Below are positions 32,195 through 40,761 of a DNA stretch of 42,741 nt, piece after piece. The stretch spans positions 1-42,741 of the forward strand of contig JAEDGF010000004.1 in NCBI GenBank assembly GCA_016297645.1, in the 5' to 3' direction. The position numbers and the translations under genes were made by a program. The DNA is from Clostridiaceae bacterium (GTDB lineage: Bacteria > Bacillota > Clostridia > Oscillospirales > Acutalibacteraceae). Below the pieces are notes generated by a model. That model was not told where the DNA came from. It made no database searches and saw only the letters and a program-made list of their open reading frames with translations. How positions within the stretch are numbered: position 1 is the first letter of the stretch; each line of letters opens with the position of its first letter.

Positions 32195-34408
32195 TTATAC
32201 GGATAAAAATTCTTTTAACGCGGAATATCTTTTATTTTGTCGGTTGTTTTCGGTCATTTTTCGAACTATTTCTTCGCTCCCGACTATTATTACCATTTTT
32301 TTCGCGCGTGTGACAGCCGTGTAAAGGAGATTTCTGTACATAAGCATGGGCGGAACACCCGACAACGGAATTATAACCGCGGGATACTCGCATCCCTGGC
32401 TTTTATGGACGGTGACGGCATACGCCAGCTCCAACTCCGAAAGATTGTCGGTCGGATAGTCGGCTGTTCGGTCGTCAAAATCAATGGTCATTATTCCGGC
32501 GGCGTAATTTATTTTTTTCAGTATGCCGATGTCGCCGTTAAATATCCCTTCGCCCTCTTCATTTCCGCGGTGCCACGGGATATTATAATTATTTTTCGTC
32601 TGCATTACTCTGTCGCCCTCACGAAAGATCCTGCCGGACGGGGTGTTTATTTCGCTCTTTGTTTTATGCTTGGGGTTTACATCGGCTTGAAGAAGCCTGT
32701 TGAGATTTACCGTGCCGCAATCACCTTTTCGCGACGGACAAAGCACCTGGATATCGTCAAGCGGAGAAAATCCGTAAGCATCCGGCAGCCGTTTTGAAAG
32801 AAGCTGACTTATCGTAGACGGAGCCTGAATATTGTCGCGGCGCATAAAAAAGAAATCGTTGTCATTAGAAGCCAGGTTCGGCATTTCACCTGAAATAATG
32901 CGGTGCGCATTCATAACAACAAGGCTTTTTTGCGCCTGCCGGAAAATTTCGGTAAGGCAGACAACGGGGACTGCTCCGGACGCGATTATATCTGTCAGGA
33001 CATTGCCGGGGCCGACGCTCGGCAGCTGGTCGGAGTCACCGACAAGAACAAGTCTTGTACCGACGGGCAGTGCGTCGAGAAGGCTCGAAAAAAGCTCTGC
33101 GTCTACCATTGACACTTCGTCGACTATAACTGCACCGCATCTGAGAGGGTTTTCTGTGTTGCGTCTGAAAACCGGTTTGTCGCTCTCGTCCCACTCAACT
33201 TCGAGGAGTCTGTGAATCGTTTTTGCCTCGCGTCCGCATACTTCACTGAGGCGTTTTGCCGCGCGCCCGGTTGAAGCACACAAAAGCACCTCGACGCGCT
33301 TCATCTCGAAAATATCTATTATTCCCTTTACCGTCGTCGTTTTGCCCGTTCCGGGGCCGCCCGTCAGGACGAGCATTCCCCTGTCGCCCGCAGTTTTTAT
33401 GGCTTCGCGTTGTTTCTGGGCATATTGGACACCGGTCTTTTCTTCGATTCTGTCAATATCGAACTCGATAGTCGGTATTGAAGCGGGAGGAAATCTCAGC
33501 ATAAATTGAAGGCGGGCTGCGATATTCTTTTCAGCCGCATAAAGACGAGGCAGGAAAATAAATTCCTCACCCGACACTTCGCAGGAAATAAGCCTTTTCG
33601 TCGAAATGAGTTCATCAAGAGTTCGCTCGATATCGCTTTCCTCCGCTTCGAGAAGCCTTTTCCCGGGATCGATGAGCTTTCTTCGAGGAATACAGGTGTG
33701 TCCGTTCATCAGGTTGTGCGAAAGAATATACAGAATACCTGCCTGCCGTCTGTAATCGGATTCAGGAGGTACACCCATCTGAAACGCAAGCTTTTCGGCG
33801 CGCTCAAACGAAAATCCGTTTATTGTGCCGTACAGAACATACGGATTGTTTTTCAAAACATTCAACGCATTGACACCGAAATATTTGTATATCGTCGTAC
33901 ACTCGGCAGGAGTTATACCGTAGCGCTCCAATTCCATAAGCACCTGACGCATTGAATACTGTTTTCTGAATTCATTGCCGTACTGTATCGCCTTTTGCTT
34001 TGATATTCCGTTTATCACGGAAAGACGCTCGGGGTCGTTTTCGAATATATCAAAGGTATCTTCGCCGAAGCGGTCGATAATTTTAGCCGCGAGCTTCGGT
34101 CCAATTCCCTTAATTGAACCGGCTGCAAGATACCTGAACAGCTTTGCCGCGGTATCGGGAAGTGTTCTTTCGCACGCTTCTATTTTGAACTGCCTGCCGA
34201 ATACATTGTGAGAGGTCCACTTGCCGTGCAGGATAACATCTTCTCCCGCCGCTATATCACTCAGCACACCGACTGCGGAGATTATTTCGCCGTCCTTATT
34301 TATTTCAAGCACGGTAAAGCCGTTGTCCGCATTCCGGAAAACCACATTTTCCACTATCCCGCTGAGGGAGCAGCCGTTATTTTCATTATATGTCTGGTCT
34401 TTATTCAT
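32195..34408 (-). CDS. recD2: RecD2 (YrrC)-type superfamily 1B DNA helicase
   Basis: RecD2 is a 5'-3' ATP-dependent helicase acting in recombination and fork repair without RecBC. Of 737 residues, the N-terminal strand domain is followed by helix-hairpin-helix repeats (GSIKGIGPKLAAKI at about 97-110 and INGISKQKA). The Walker A motif GGPGTGKTT is at 350-358, DEVS at 430-433, then GDSDQLPSVGPG, TEIFRQ and the final VTVHKSQGCEYPAV and YTAVTRAKK motifs. The start at 34408 is chosen because GGAGAGG lies about 11 bases upstream, and it overlaps the mreB-like stop by eight bases; a longer frame begins 16 codons earlier inside that gene. It is translated with the mreB-like gene. Confidence 0.93.
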   Translation of the reverse strand: MNKDQTYNENNGCSLSGIVENVVFRNADNGFTVLEINKDGEIISAVGVLSDIAAGEDVILHGKWTSHNVFGRQFKIEACERTLPDTAAKLFRYLAAGSIKGIGPKLAAKIIDRFGEDTFDIFENDPERLSVINGISKQKAIQYGNEFRKQYSMRQVLMELERYGITPAECTTIYKYFGVNALNVLKNNPYVLYGTINGFSFERAEKLAFQMGVPPESDYRRQAGILYILSHNLMNGHTCIPRRKLIDPGKRLLEAEESDIERTLDELISTKRLISCEVSGEEFIFLPRLYAAEKNIAARLQFMLRFPPASIPTIEFDIDRIEEKTGVQYAQKQREAIKTAGDRGMLVLTGGPGTGKTTTVKGIIDIFEMKRVEVLLCASTGRAAKRLSEVCGREAKTIHRLLEVEWDESDKPVFRRNTENPLRCGAVIVDEVSMVDAELFSSLLDALPVGTRLVLVGDSDQLPSVGPGNVLTDIIASGAVPVVCLTEIFRQAQKSLVVMNAHRIISGEMPNLASNDNDFFFMRRDNIQAPSTISQLLSKRLPDAYGFSPLDDIQVLCPSRKGDCGTVNLNRLLQADVNPKHKTKSEINTPSGRIFREGDRVMQTKNNYNIPWHRGNEEGEGIFNGDIGILKKINYAAGIMTIDFDDRTADYPTDNLSELELAYAVTVHKSQGCEYPAVIIPLSGVPPMLMYRNLLYTAVTRAKKMVIIVGSEEIVRKMTENNRQNKRYSALKEFLSV

Positions 34409-35432
34409 TGCCGGTATTATCCTCTCCGGGCTTAAAAACATACCCGTTGTTTTCAAGGTGTTTCAGGTCGGCAAGCATCACTTCAAGTCCGAGCGCGGCG
34501 CACTTTTCAGGCTCGGGGGCACAGAATGTCCTGATACCGGTGTTCCACTCTATAAATCTGTCGATACCGAAAAGCTTTGCCGTGCCGCCTGTGAGGATTA
34601 TTCCCGTGTCGGCTATATCGGACAGCAGTTCGGGCGGAGTCGACTCCAACAGACGGCAGATGCAGTCCAAAATTTCGGCTACGCATGATTTAAGAACCCA
34701 AAACACCTCGGTAGACGATATTTCAAACAAAATCGGACAGCCCGTTTCGCAGCTTTTTCCGCCTGCGATCATTGCAACCTCCTCGTTGCGGTAAACGGCA
34801 GAACCGACCGTGCGCTTTATCTCGTCGGCGGTTTCATCGCCTACTTCGATATTATGTTCATGGAGAATGTATTCGCGGATACGCCGGGTAAGATCGTTTC
34901 CCCCTACCCTTACGGAACGCGATACCGCAATGTTGCCCATCGTGACAACTGCGCAATCGGCTGTGCCGCCGCCTATATCGCAGATAAAAGTCCCCTTAGG
35001 CTCTGTAAGACTTACGCCCGAGCCTATCGCCGCAGCAAGCGCTTCATCGAGAAAACAGGCGCGTCCCGCTCCGGCGGAATAAATAACATCAAGTAATGTC
35101 TTTTTTTCAAGCTCGGTAACGGAACCGGGGACGGACATAAGTATATTAGGCTTAAAAAGTCGGTTTTTACAAAGACGGTCTATATACGATCTGAGCATAA
35201 AACGCGCCATTTTGAAATTATTGACCATTCCGTCTTTGATTGGATAAACCTCACACATTGAACCGGGGAGCTTGCCGGACATTTTGCGCGCACGCGCGCC
35301 GAATGCAATCGGCGTACCTGTGTATTTGTCGCAGATAACGACAGAAGGCTCACTTATAACGATACCTTTATCGTCCTCGCATAAAGTCAGGTTTGTCGAG
35401 CCGAAGTCGATTCCGATCTTAACACCGAGCAC
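34401..35432 (-). CDS. MreB/Mbl-like actin-fold protein, divergent
   Basis: This 343-residue protein has the bacterial actin fold: phosphate loop 1 IGIDFGSTN (7-15), loop 2 CDIGGGTADCAVV, VGGNDL, and the adenosine motif ILTGGTAKLFGIDRF. Length equals MreB (about 337). MreB filaments direct lateral wall synthesis in rods. Departures such as DFGSTN for the usual DLGTAN and TGGTAK for GGGALL mark it as a divergent paralogue rather than the main MreB, and mreC/mreD are not adjacent. The start is GTG with GGGGAG nine bases upstream. It has its own promoter and overlaps recD2 by eight bases, an uncommon pairing. Confidence 0.85.
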   Translation of the reverse strand: MLGVKIGIDFGSTNLTLCEDDKGIVISEPSVVICDKYTGTPIAFGARARKMSGKLPGSMCEVYPIKDGMVNNFKMARFMLRSYIDRLCKNRLFKPNILMSVPGSVTELEKKTLLDVIYSAGAGRACFLDEALAAAIGSGVSLTEPKGTFICDIGGGTADCAVVTMGNIAVSRSVRVGGNDLTRRIREYILHEHNIEVGDETADEIKRTVGSAVYRNEEVAMIAGGKSCETGCPILFEISSTEVFWVLKSCVAEILDCICRLLESTPPELLSDIADTGIILTGGTAKLFGIDRFIEWNTGIRTFCAPEPEKCAALGLEVMLADLKHLENNGYVFKPGEDNTGNE

Positions 35433-35464
35433 TTTACTTCACTCCCCTTTCGTTTTTTCATTTT

Positions 35465-35494
35465 ATAATACCACATATTGCTCTGCGGTTTCAA
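35465..35494 (-). promoter_or_regulatory. Promoter of the mreB-like/recD2 operon
   Basis: On the minus strand, TTGAAA (35489-35494) and TATTAT (35465-35470) are 18 bases apart, with TG one base before the -10. Confidence 0.7.
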
Positions 35495-35587
35495 GATGAA
35501 AAAGCATAAAAGCGTCGTTTTGTGTGTTTTTCTACGGCGTAAAAATATTTGTCCGAAAATCAATTTCAAATTTTTATGCTTTTTGGG

Positions 35588-35616
35588 TTCACAAATCACC
35601 GTCAATGTGTTATTAT
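35588..35616 (+). promoter_or_regulatory. Promoter of the alpha/beta hydrolase at 35650
   Basis: TTCACA (35588-35593) and TATTAT (35611-35616) are separated by 17 bases, with TG one base before the -10. Confidence 0.7.
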
Positions 35617-35649
35617 TGATAAAAACAAGTAAAGAGGAGTCTGTTTTTT

Positions 35650-36579
35650 ATGGAATATATTCAAAACACATACACATTCCCGTCACACACCGGCAACACC
35701 GATATTTTTGTACAGACAGTCGAACCGAGGGGTGATATAAAGGGCGTTATTCAGATAGTTCACGGTATGGCCGAACATACAAACAGATATCTCGAAGCTG
35801 CGCGTTATTTTGCCGACAACGGTTACGCCGTTATCATGCACGACCACGCAGGACACGGCAAAAGCGTCAAGGACGACTCCATGCTCGGCTTCTTCTGCGA
35901 AAAGGACGGCTATAAAAGACTGGTTGAAGATGTGAAATCCGTAACGGAAATGGCGAAAAAGCTTTGGCAGGGTAAAAAGATAGTTATATGGGGACATTCC
36001 ATGGGTTCGTTTATCACCAGAAATTACCTTGCATCTTTTGCCGGAAATGTTGACGGTGCGGTTATCTGCGGAACCTCGGGCAAAAACCCGGCGGCAGGCG
36101 CAGGAATTGCTCTTGCAAATATCGTCTGCAAGCTCAAAGGCCCTCAATACAAGTCTAAATTCATTGACAATATAGCCTTCGGCTCGTACAACAAAAAGTT
36201 CGACGGCGACACCGGATTTGAGTGGCTTTCGGTCAACAAAGAAAATGTGGACAAATATATGAAAGACCCTTACTGCGGTTTCCTTTTTTCAGCATCCGCA
36301 TTCCGCGATCTTTTCAGTGTCCTGGACAGTGTTTCGACCGATAAATGGTACTCCGACATTCCCAAGACTTTGAAAGTATTTCTTATCGCCGGCAGTAACG
36401 ATCCGGTAGGCAATTACGGCAAAGGCGTACGCGAGGTATACAACAAACTTGCCGCAACCGGTCACGACAATGTTTCATTGAAGCTCTACGAGGGCTTGCG
36501 CCACGAGATACATAACGAGGATTCCCGTTTCGATGTCTACAAGGACATTGTTGACTTTGCAAACGGCGTGATCGCATAA
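35650..36579 (+). CDS. Alpha/beta hydrolase, monoacylglycerol lipase-like
   Basis: This 309-residue protein is of the Hydrolase_4 (serine aminopeptidase S33/lysophospholipase) type. The oxyanion motif is HGMAEH (38-43), DHAGHGKS is at 65-72, the nucleophile elbow GHSMGS has Ser117, the acid lies in AGSNDPV, and the histidine in GLRHEIHNE. This motif set matches bacterial monoacylglycerol lipases and lysophospholipases. No signal peptide is present, so it is cytoplasmic. AAAGAGGAG lies about ten bases before ATG. It is a single-gene unit divergent from the mreB-like operon and ends near a hairpin shared with the next, convergent gene. Confidence 0.88.
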   Translation: MEYIQNTYTFPSHTGNTDIFVQTVEPRGDIKGVIQIVHGMAEHTNRYLEAARYFADNGYAVIMHDHAGHGKSVKDDSMLGFFCEKDGYKRLVEDVKSVTEMAKKLWQGKKIVIWGHSMGSFITRNYLASFAGNVDGAVICGTSGKNPAAGAGIALANIVCKLKGPQYKSKFIDNIAFGSYNKKFDGDTGFEWLSVNKENVDKYMKDPYCGFLFSASAFRDLFSVLDSVSTDKWYSDIPKTLKVFLIAGSNDPVGNYGKGVREVYNKLAATGHDNVSLKLYEGLRHEIHNEDSRFDVYKDIVDFANGVIA

Positions 36580-36601
36580 AAAATTTCAAACACACAAAAA
36601 T

Positions 36602-36634
36602 GATCCGCTGAGCTGAATATCTGCTCGGCGGATC
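36602..36634. terminator. Hairpin terminator between hydrolase and beta-lactamase-like gene
   Basis: Twelve pairs (36602-36613 with 36623-36634, one G-U) enclose a nine-base loop. A T-run follows on the minus strand; the plus-strand tail is weaker. Confidence 0.65.
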
Positions 36635-36639
36635 CGATT

Positions 36640-36720
36640 TATATAGTAAATTGAGCAGCCGTGTGCCGAACGGCATTTACGACGGCATGAGAGGGCGAAG
36701 AAAATCCGCCCTACTCGGTT
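36640..36720. repeat. Structured intergenic element, possible REP-like repeat
   Basis: The segment holds several short palindromes in a row: a GCCGT/ACGGC pair enclosing TGCCG/CGGCA (36665-36674 area), and AGGGCG (36692-36697) pairing with CGCCCT (36707-36712). This density of GC hairpins between convergent genes is typical of REP-like intergenic repeats, but only one copy is in the window. Confidence 0.3.
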
Positions 36721-36728
36721 ATTCTGTA

Positions 36729-38330
36729 TTATTTTTTTATATGACCGCCGAAATTGGGGTCGAGAACGAGTGAAGCGACTGAACCGAACGCACCGCACGC
36801 CTTTTTCAGGAAGCCGCCGGGGCGAGTGCCGTTGAACATGAGATAGAATTCAAACAAATCTTTAAAGCCGGGCTTTGCGACGCTGTGTACGCGCACATTG
36901 CCGAGCGGATCAAAAGTAAATGTGAATTCTCTGTACTGCGCCATTGATGTCGGAATAATCGTAAGACGGAATTTATTGTCCGAAATCCATGTACCGTACG
37001 ATGCTACGGGAACAGTAAGGTTAGAAAGCTTTATTTCACTCATGCCGTACTCACCTTCAAGACCAACATTTATCTCGGCAACGGGGCTGTTTTTCTCTTT
37101 GAAAAGAACTTTAAGAGAGTTTTCGCCGAAATAGAACATAAAGTCATCTATTTTGCCCGATCTTTCGGCGAGCATAAAGAGGTTGCCTGTACCGAGAACG
37201 CCCGCACTGCCGCGGCGGCGCATCAGGATACGGCGGCCGTTTATCTTTGCTTCCATATCGGGTTTTCTAATCGCCATGGGGGGCTTGCGATTCTCGCACT
37301 TGTTTATGTATTCGGTAAGCTCGGCAAAATCTCCGTCGTTCGGTTCTGCGGGAATCTTGTCAGCGAATGCCGCCGGGAAATGCTTCCACAGGGTTTTCAT
37401 AAAAAGATCCTCCTGCGGCTCACCTGCCGTGCAGACAAAAACAGCATCATATCTCGGGAACACAACGACGAACTGACTGTAAAGTCCGTTGAAGGAGAAG
37501 GTTCCCATTTCGTCCGACTGAATAAAAATCTGGAAGCCGTAACCGGAATCATCGTTGAAAACGGACGGTATTTTGTCAATTTGGCGCGTAGTTGCAGCGT
37601 CTATCCACGCTTCGGGGATAACCTGTTTGCCGTTATATTTACCCCTGTTGAGATAGCAAATACCTATTTTCGCCATATCCTCAGTTTTGAAATACGCTCC
37701 CCAACCGCCTGCGTCGTAGCCGTTGTGGTCTTTTTCCCAATAGGGAGTTTCAATCCCGAGCGGTTCGAAAAGTCGCGGAGTAAGGTATTCCGTAAGCGTC
37801 ATTCCCGAAACCTTGGAAATGATTCGCGAAAGCATATAGATATTTTCGCTCAGATAGAAGAACTTTTCGCCGGGAGCATCGGTGAAGGGCGCGGTAAGCC
37901 AGTTTTGAAGCCATTCGTTTTTCTCGCAGTTGTTGAGAATGCTTATTTTCTTGCCGCTTCTGTGCGTGATAAGATGACGGATAGTCACCTGATCGTTTTG
38001 CTCTTTGAGCTTTTCGTTTTTGCCGGTATACGGGAAATAATCTGCAACCTTGTCGTCAAGGCTTATCAACCCCTCGCTTACAGCAAAGCCGACAGCGGTT
38101 CCGGTTATTCCCTTGGAGAACGAAAACATTGTATGCGGTACATCTGCCTTGAAAGGCGCCCAATAGCATTCGGACGCAACAACGCTGTTTCGCACCAGCA
38201 TAAATGAATGCATGTTCAGCCCGAGGGCATCGCAGTCATGCAGAAACCCTTTTATTTCCTTTGATAATACTCCTGCTTCCTCGGGGGACTTTGCACGGGG
38301 AAGCGACGGGTAAGTTTTTTCTTTATCCAT
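36729..38330 (-). CDS. Serine hydrolase of the beta-lactamase/class C PBP family
   Basis: This 533-residue protein has the serine beta-lactamase fold in its first 340 residues. SxxK is Ser70-Lys73 in FSFSKG, then ITGTAVGFAVSEGLISLDDKV, HLITHRSG, and a YLSEN motif in the place of YxN. The last 190 residues are a beta-rich extension. Such proteins are D-amino-acid esterases, carboxypeptidases or other esterases; true beta-lactamase activity is unlikely. No signal peptide is evident, which is unusual for a wall enzyme. The start at 38330 is chosen because AGAGGTG lies five bases upstream; an earlier in-frame ATG precedes the ribosome site. An extended -10 (TGTTATGAT, 38372-38380) lies upstream. 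Confidence 0.85.
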   Translation of the reverse strand: MDKEKTYPSLPRAKSPEEAGVLSKEIKGFLHDCDALGLNMHSFMLVRNSVVASECYWAPFKADVPHTMFSFSKGITGTAVGFAVSEGLISLDDKVADYFPYTGKNEKLKEQNDQVTIRHLITHRSGKKISILNNCEKNEWLQNWLTAPFTDAPGEKFFYLSENIYMLSRIISKVSGMTLTEYLTPRLFEPLGIETPYWEKDHNGYDAGGWGAYFKTEDMAKIGICYLNRGKYNGKQVIPEAWIDAATTRQIDKIPSVFNDDSGYGFQIFIQSDEMGTFSFNGLYSQFVVVFPRYDAVFVCTAGEPQEDLFMKTLWKHFPAAFADKIPAEPNDGDFAELTEYINKCENRKPPMAIRKPDMEAKINGRRILMRRRGSAGVLGTGNLFMLAERSGKIDDFMFYFGENSLKVLFKEKNSPVAEINVGLEGEYGMSEIKLSNLTVPVASYGTWISDNKFRLTIIPTSMAQYREFTFTFDPLGNVRVHSVAKPGFKDLFEFYLMFNGTRPGGFLKKACGAFGSVASLVLDPNFGGHIKK

Positions 38331-38449
38331 TTTTACACCTCTGAAATTCATCTCGTTCAAAACTTGTGCATATCATAACATATTTTTGTTAAAGTTGTAT
38401 TAAAATTCAAAAGACAAACAAACAAATATTGTCATATTTAACTTTTATC

Positions 38450-38479
38450 TTGACAAGTTAACCTTTGCAAGAGTATAAT
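38450..38479 (+). promoter_or_regulatory. Promoter of the EstA-like esterase
   Basis: TTGACA (38450-38455) and TATAAT (38474-38479) have perfect hexamers, 18 bases apart. Confidence 0.85.
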
Positions 38480-38518
38480 TCAAGAACACTTTTTTTAAAA
38501 TAGGGGGTAAGTCGCTTT

Positions 38519-39265
38519 ATGGCACTGCTTATTTTGAATTTTTCCAGCTCGGAACTCATGAAGCAGACGGAAATAATCGTCTGCGCACCCGACCCTAAAA
38601 ATTGTTCCGCTCCTCTTTCGGAGAAAAAGGTTCTGTGGCTTCTGCACGGGCTTTCGGACAACGATACCTGCTGGCTTCGGTTCTCAAATATCGAACGCTA
38701 TGCAAACGAGCATTCTCTTGTCGTCGTAATGCCCAACGGCGACAGAAGTATGTACATGGACGGCGTTCTCGGACAGAATTATTTTTCTTTTATATCAAAG
38801 GAACTGCCGAAGTATCTGCATAATCTCCTGGGAATATCAAACGCGCGCGAAATGAATTTTATAGCAGGTCTTTCCATGGGCGGTATGGGCGCTGCAAAAA
38901 TAGCACTCTCAAATCCGGACAAATACATGGGCTTCGGTTCCTTTTCGGGGCTTCTCGATATTAAATTTGTCCGTGCGGCTTTTATGAATCAAATAAAAAA
39001 CGAATTCCCTTTCATGGAGAATGTATTTGATAAGTCCGATTTCGACGGAGCCGACCCAAAAACACTCCTCGACAAAGACAAGCACGCAGACATGAAGATG
39101 TTTGTTTCATGCGGGACAGAGGACTACTGGATAGCATCCTCCTATTCATTCAAAGAAAAAGCCGACAAACACGGACTTGATGTAAAGTATGTTTTTGAAC
39201 CGGGCGGTCACGAGTGGCGGCTCTGGGACAAATGGGTAAAAGAATTTATCGAATATATCGTCTGA
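38519..39265 (+). CDS. Esterase D/EstA-like putative esterase
   Basis: This 248-residue alpha/beta hydrolase of the putative-esterase family (tributyrin esterase EstA, S-formylglutathione hydrolase type) has LLHGLSDNDTCW (41-52), VVVMPNGDRSMY (68-79), the nucleophile elbow GLSMGG with Ser119, the acid in CGTEDYW, and the histidine in EPGGHEWRLWD. The pattern is close to EstA-type enzymes acting on short-chain acyl esters, including acetylated sugars. It is cytoplasmic. A G-rich ribosome site lies about 11 bases before the ATG, a rather long spacing. The next small gene follows by 37 bases and may share its strong promoter. Confidence 0.88.
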   Translation: MALLILNFSSSELMKQTEIIVCAPDPKNCSAPLSEKKVLWLLHGLSDNDTCWLRFSNIERYANEHSLVVVMPNGDRSMYMDGVLGQNYFSFISKELPKYLHNLLGISNAREMNFIAGLSMGGMGAAKIALSNPDKYMGFGSFSGLLDIKFVRAAFMNQIKNEFPFMENVFDKSDFDGADPKTLLDKDKHADMKMFVSCGTEDYWIASSYSFKEKADKHGLDVKYVFEPGGHEWRLWDKWVKEFIEYIV

Positions 39266-39302
39266 TATAATCAAAAAACAATTACGAATACGGAGGTTAT
39301 TC

Positions 39303-39620
39303 ATGAGCAGCGAAAAAAGCTCCTCGATAAGAAACGAAACCGCGCAAAAGCTCGTTTCTTCGGTTTACTGCACGGTCGGTGTTTATTTAAAAACGCTTTC
39401 ACCTGTCGGTGCCGCGCTGAAAGAAATCAAAAATAAAATGCTTGTCTGTTTTTTCGGCGAGCTTCCGGAGTACGCTCTTTCACAGCTTATGCGCCAATAC
39501 CCGGACGAAGATCTGCTCTCCGACGAACGGGATAAAGAAATATACAATACTCTCCGCGCTTTTCTTTCAGCACTGCCGCCGGAAAAGCTTGTGCGAATAA
39601 TGAACGGCGCTGCGGACTGA
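39303..39620 (+). CDS. Orphan 105-residue protein
   Basis: A soluble, probably helical protein with no recognised domain. It starts with a Ser/Lys-rich stretch (MSSEKSSSIRNETAQKL), has a middle segment with YLKTLSPVGAALKEIKNKML and ends with ALPPEKLVRIMNGAAD. GGAGG lies seven bases before ATG, a strong argument that it is real. It sits between the esterase and a perfect 14-pair terminator, so it is probably the second gene of that transcript. No function can be proposed. Confidence 0.65.
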   Translation: MSSEKSSSIRNETAQKLVSSVYCTVGVYLKTLSPVGAALKEIKNKMLVCFFGELPEYALSQLMRQYPDEDLLSDERDKEIYNTLRAFLSALPPEKLVRIMNGAAD

Positions 39621-39694
39621 ACAAAACAAATTTTTTTTTGCAGCTGAAAAAACCTTTGCAAATAATTTTACCGCAAACAAAAATATAAAAATAG

Positions 39695-39734
39695 AATCCC
39701 CATTTTCGGCTAACCAAAGTCGAAAATGGGGATT
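39695..39734. terminator. Bidirectional terminator
   Basis: Fourteen perfect pairs (39695-39708 with 39721-39734) enclose a twelve-base loop. It separates the 105-residue gene from the convergent PfkB-type kinase gene. Confidence 0.85.
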
Positions 39735-39741
39735 TTATCCG

Positions 39742-40749
39742 TTATTCCGCAAGTTCCTCGATTTCTTTCGGTGAAGCCGTACCCGTGACACCTATTTTGC
39801 GCACCGTAACGCCCGAAGCAAGTGCGGCAAAAGCGGCAGCATCGCGGTAGGACGCGCCTGCGGCCAATGCGCAGGAAAAAGCGGAAAGTGATGTGTCGCC
39901 TGCTCCGCAGATATCGATTTCGCCTGTATAGCTGACAGCTTCCGTCTTAAACCCCGTGCTGCCGTCCGTAAAAAAGCTGCCCTTTGCACCGAGCGTACAA
40001 AGAACCGGAGCATTGTTCCGAACGGCGAGCTTGTCGGCAGCTGCGGTAAAGCTGTCCGTGTCAGCTTTTTTATATCCCTCGTCGGAATAAACGGCGCGCC
40101 AGCACTCAACCTCGTTGGGTTTTATAATACAACCCGTAAACTTTGCTATATTGTAACGGCTGTCGGCAATGACCGTCAAACCGCTTTCGGCAAGCTTGAT
40201 TATCTCCACTCTCACCTTGTCCGTAATAATGCCATACTTGAACTGATCTGCGACACAGAGAACATCGACCTTTTCAACGACGCGATGAAGTGAATCGATT
40301 ACCTTTTGTTCGGTTTCTTCCGATATGGGAGTGTAGTTATCAAAATCGATTCGCGGATCTTCATACTCGGTTTCGGATATTCCCCTGCGCATGGGCTTGC
40401 AGTAGGCATTTGTAAAACGCGAGTCATCCCGGATGACAAAATCGGTATTCATATTATTCGAACGGAAAATACTCTCCATCAGCATTCCGCGCCAGTCGTT
40501 TCCGTAGAGAGCAACGGGATAAAACTCCGCCGGGTGCAGAGCGCCTATATTCGAGGCGACATTCCCGCCCGCGCCGAGATAGAACCGTTCATCCGTGACC
40601 GGGAGCGGAAAGTGCGGTGTTTCACGCGAAAGCTCGGAACGAGTCATGTCACAGCGCCAATAGATATCAACGCAAAAATCACCGATAAGACCGATCTTTG
40701 CGCTCTTAATGTTATCACATATCTCTCTGACTTTGTTTTTCGAAAGCAT
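39742..40749 (-). CDS. PfkB-family carbohydrate kinase, HldE-kinase-like
   Basis: This 335-residue ribokinase-fold enzyme has an N-terminal GAGGNVASNIGALH motif (59-72), resembling the RfaE/HldE heptose-phosphate kinase group. ADSRYN and KPNEVE follow, then the catalytic DICGAGDTS (279-287) with Asp285 as base. It phosphorylates a sugar or sugar phosphate, unknown here. It lacks the C-terminal nucleotidyltransferase domain of bifunctional HldE. It starts 12 bases after the DHS-like gene, with a GGCGGTGG ribosome site, so the two are one operon ending at the 14-pair hairpin. A role in making an activated heptose or similar sugar is possible. Confidence 0.85.
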   Translation of the reverse strand: MLSKNKVREICDNIKSAKIGLIGDFCVDIYWRCDMTRSELSRETPHFPLPVTDERFYLGAGGNVASNIGALHPAEFYPVALYGNDWRGMLMESIFRSNNMNTDFVIRDDSRFTNAYCKPMRRGISETEYEDPRIDFDNYTPISEETEQKVIDSLHRVVEKVDVLCVADQFKYGIITDKVRVEIIKLAESGLTVIADSRYNIAKFTGCIIKPNEVECWRAVYSDEGYKKADTDSFTAAADKLAVRNNAPVLCTLGAKGSFFTDGSTGFKTEAVSYTGEIDICGAGDTSLSAFSCALAAGASYRDAAAFAALASGVTVRKIGVTGTASPKEIEELAE

Positions 40750-40761
40750 TCCGCCACCGCC

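Noticed and set aside
37380..38207. Long plus-strand open frame opposite the serine hydrolase
   Set aside because: No ribosome site, no motif, and fully covered by a convincing gene on the other strand.
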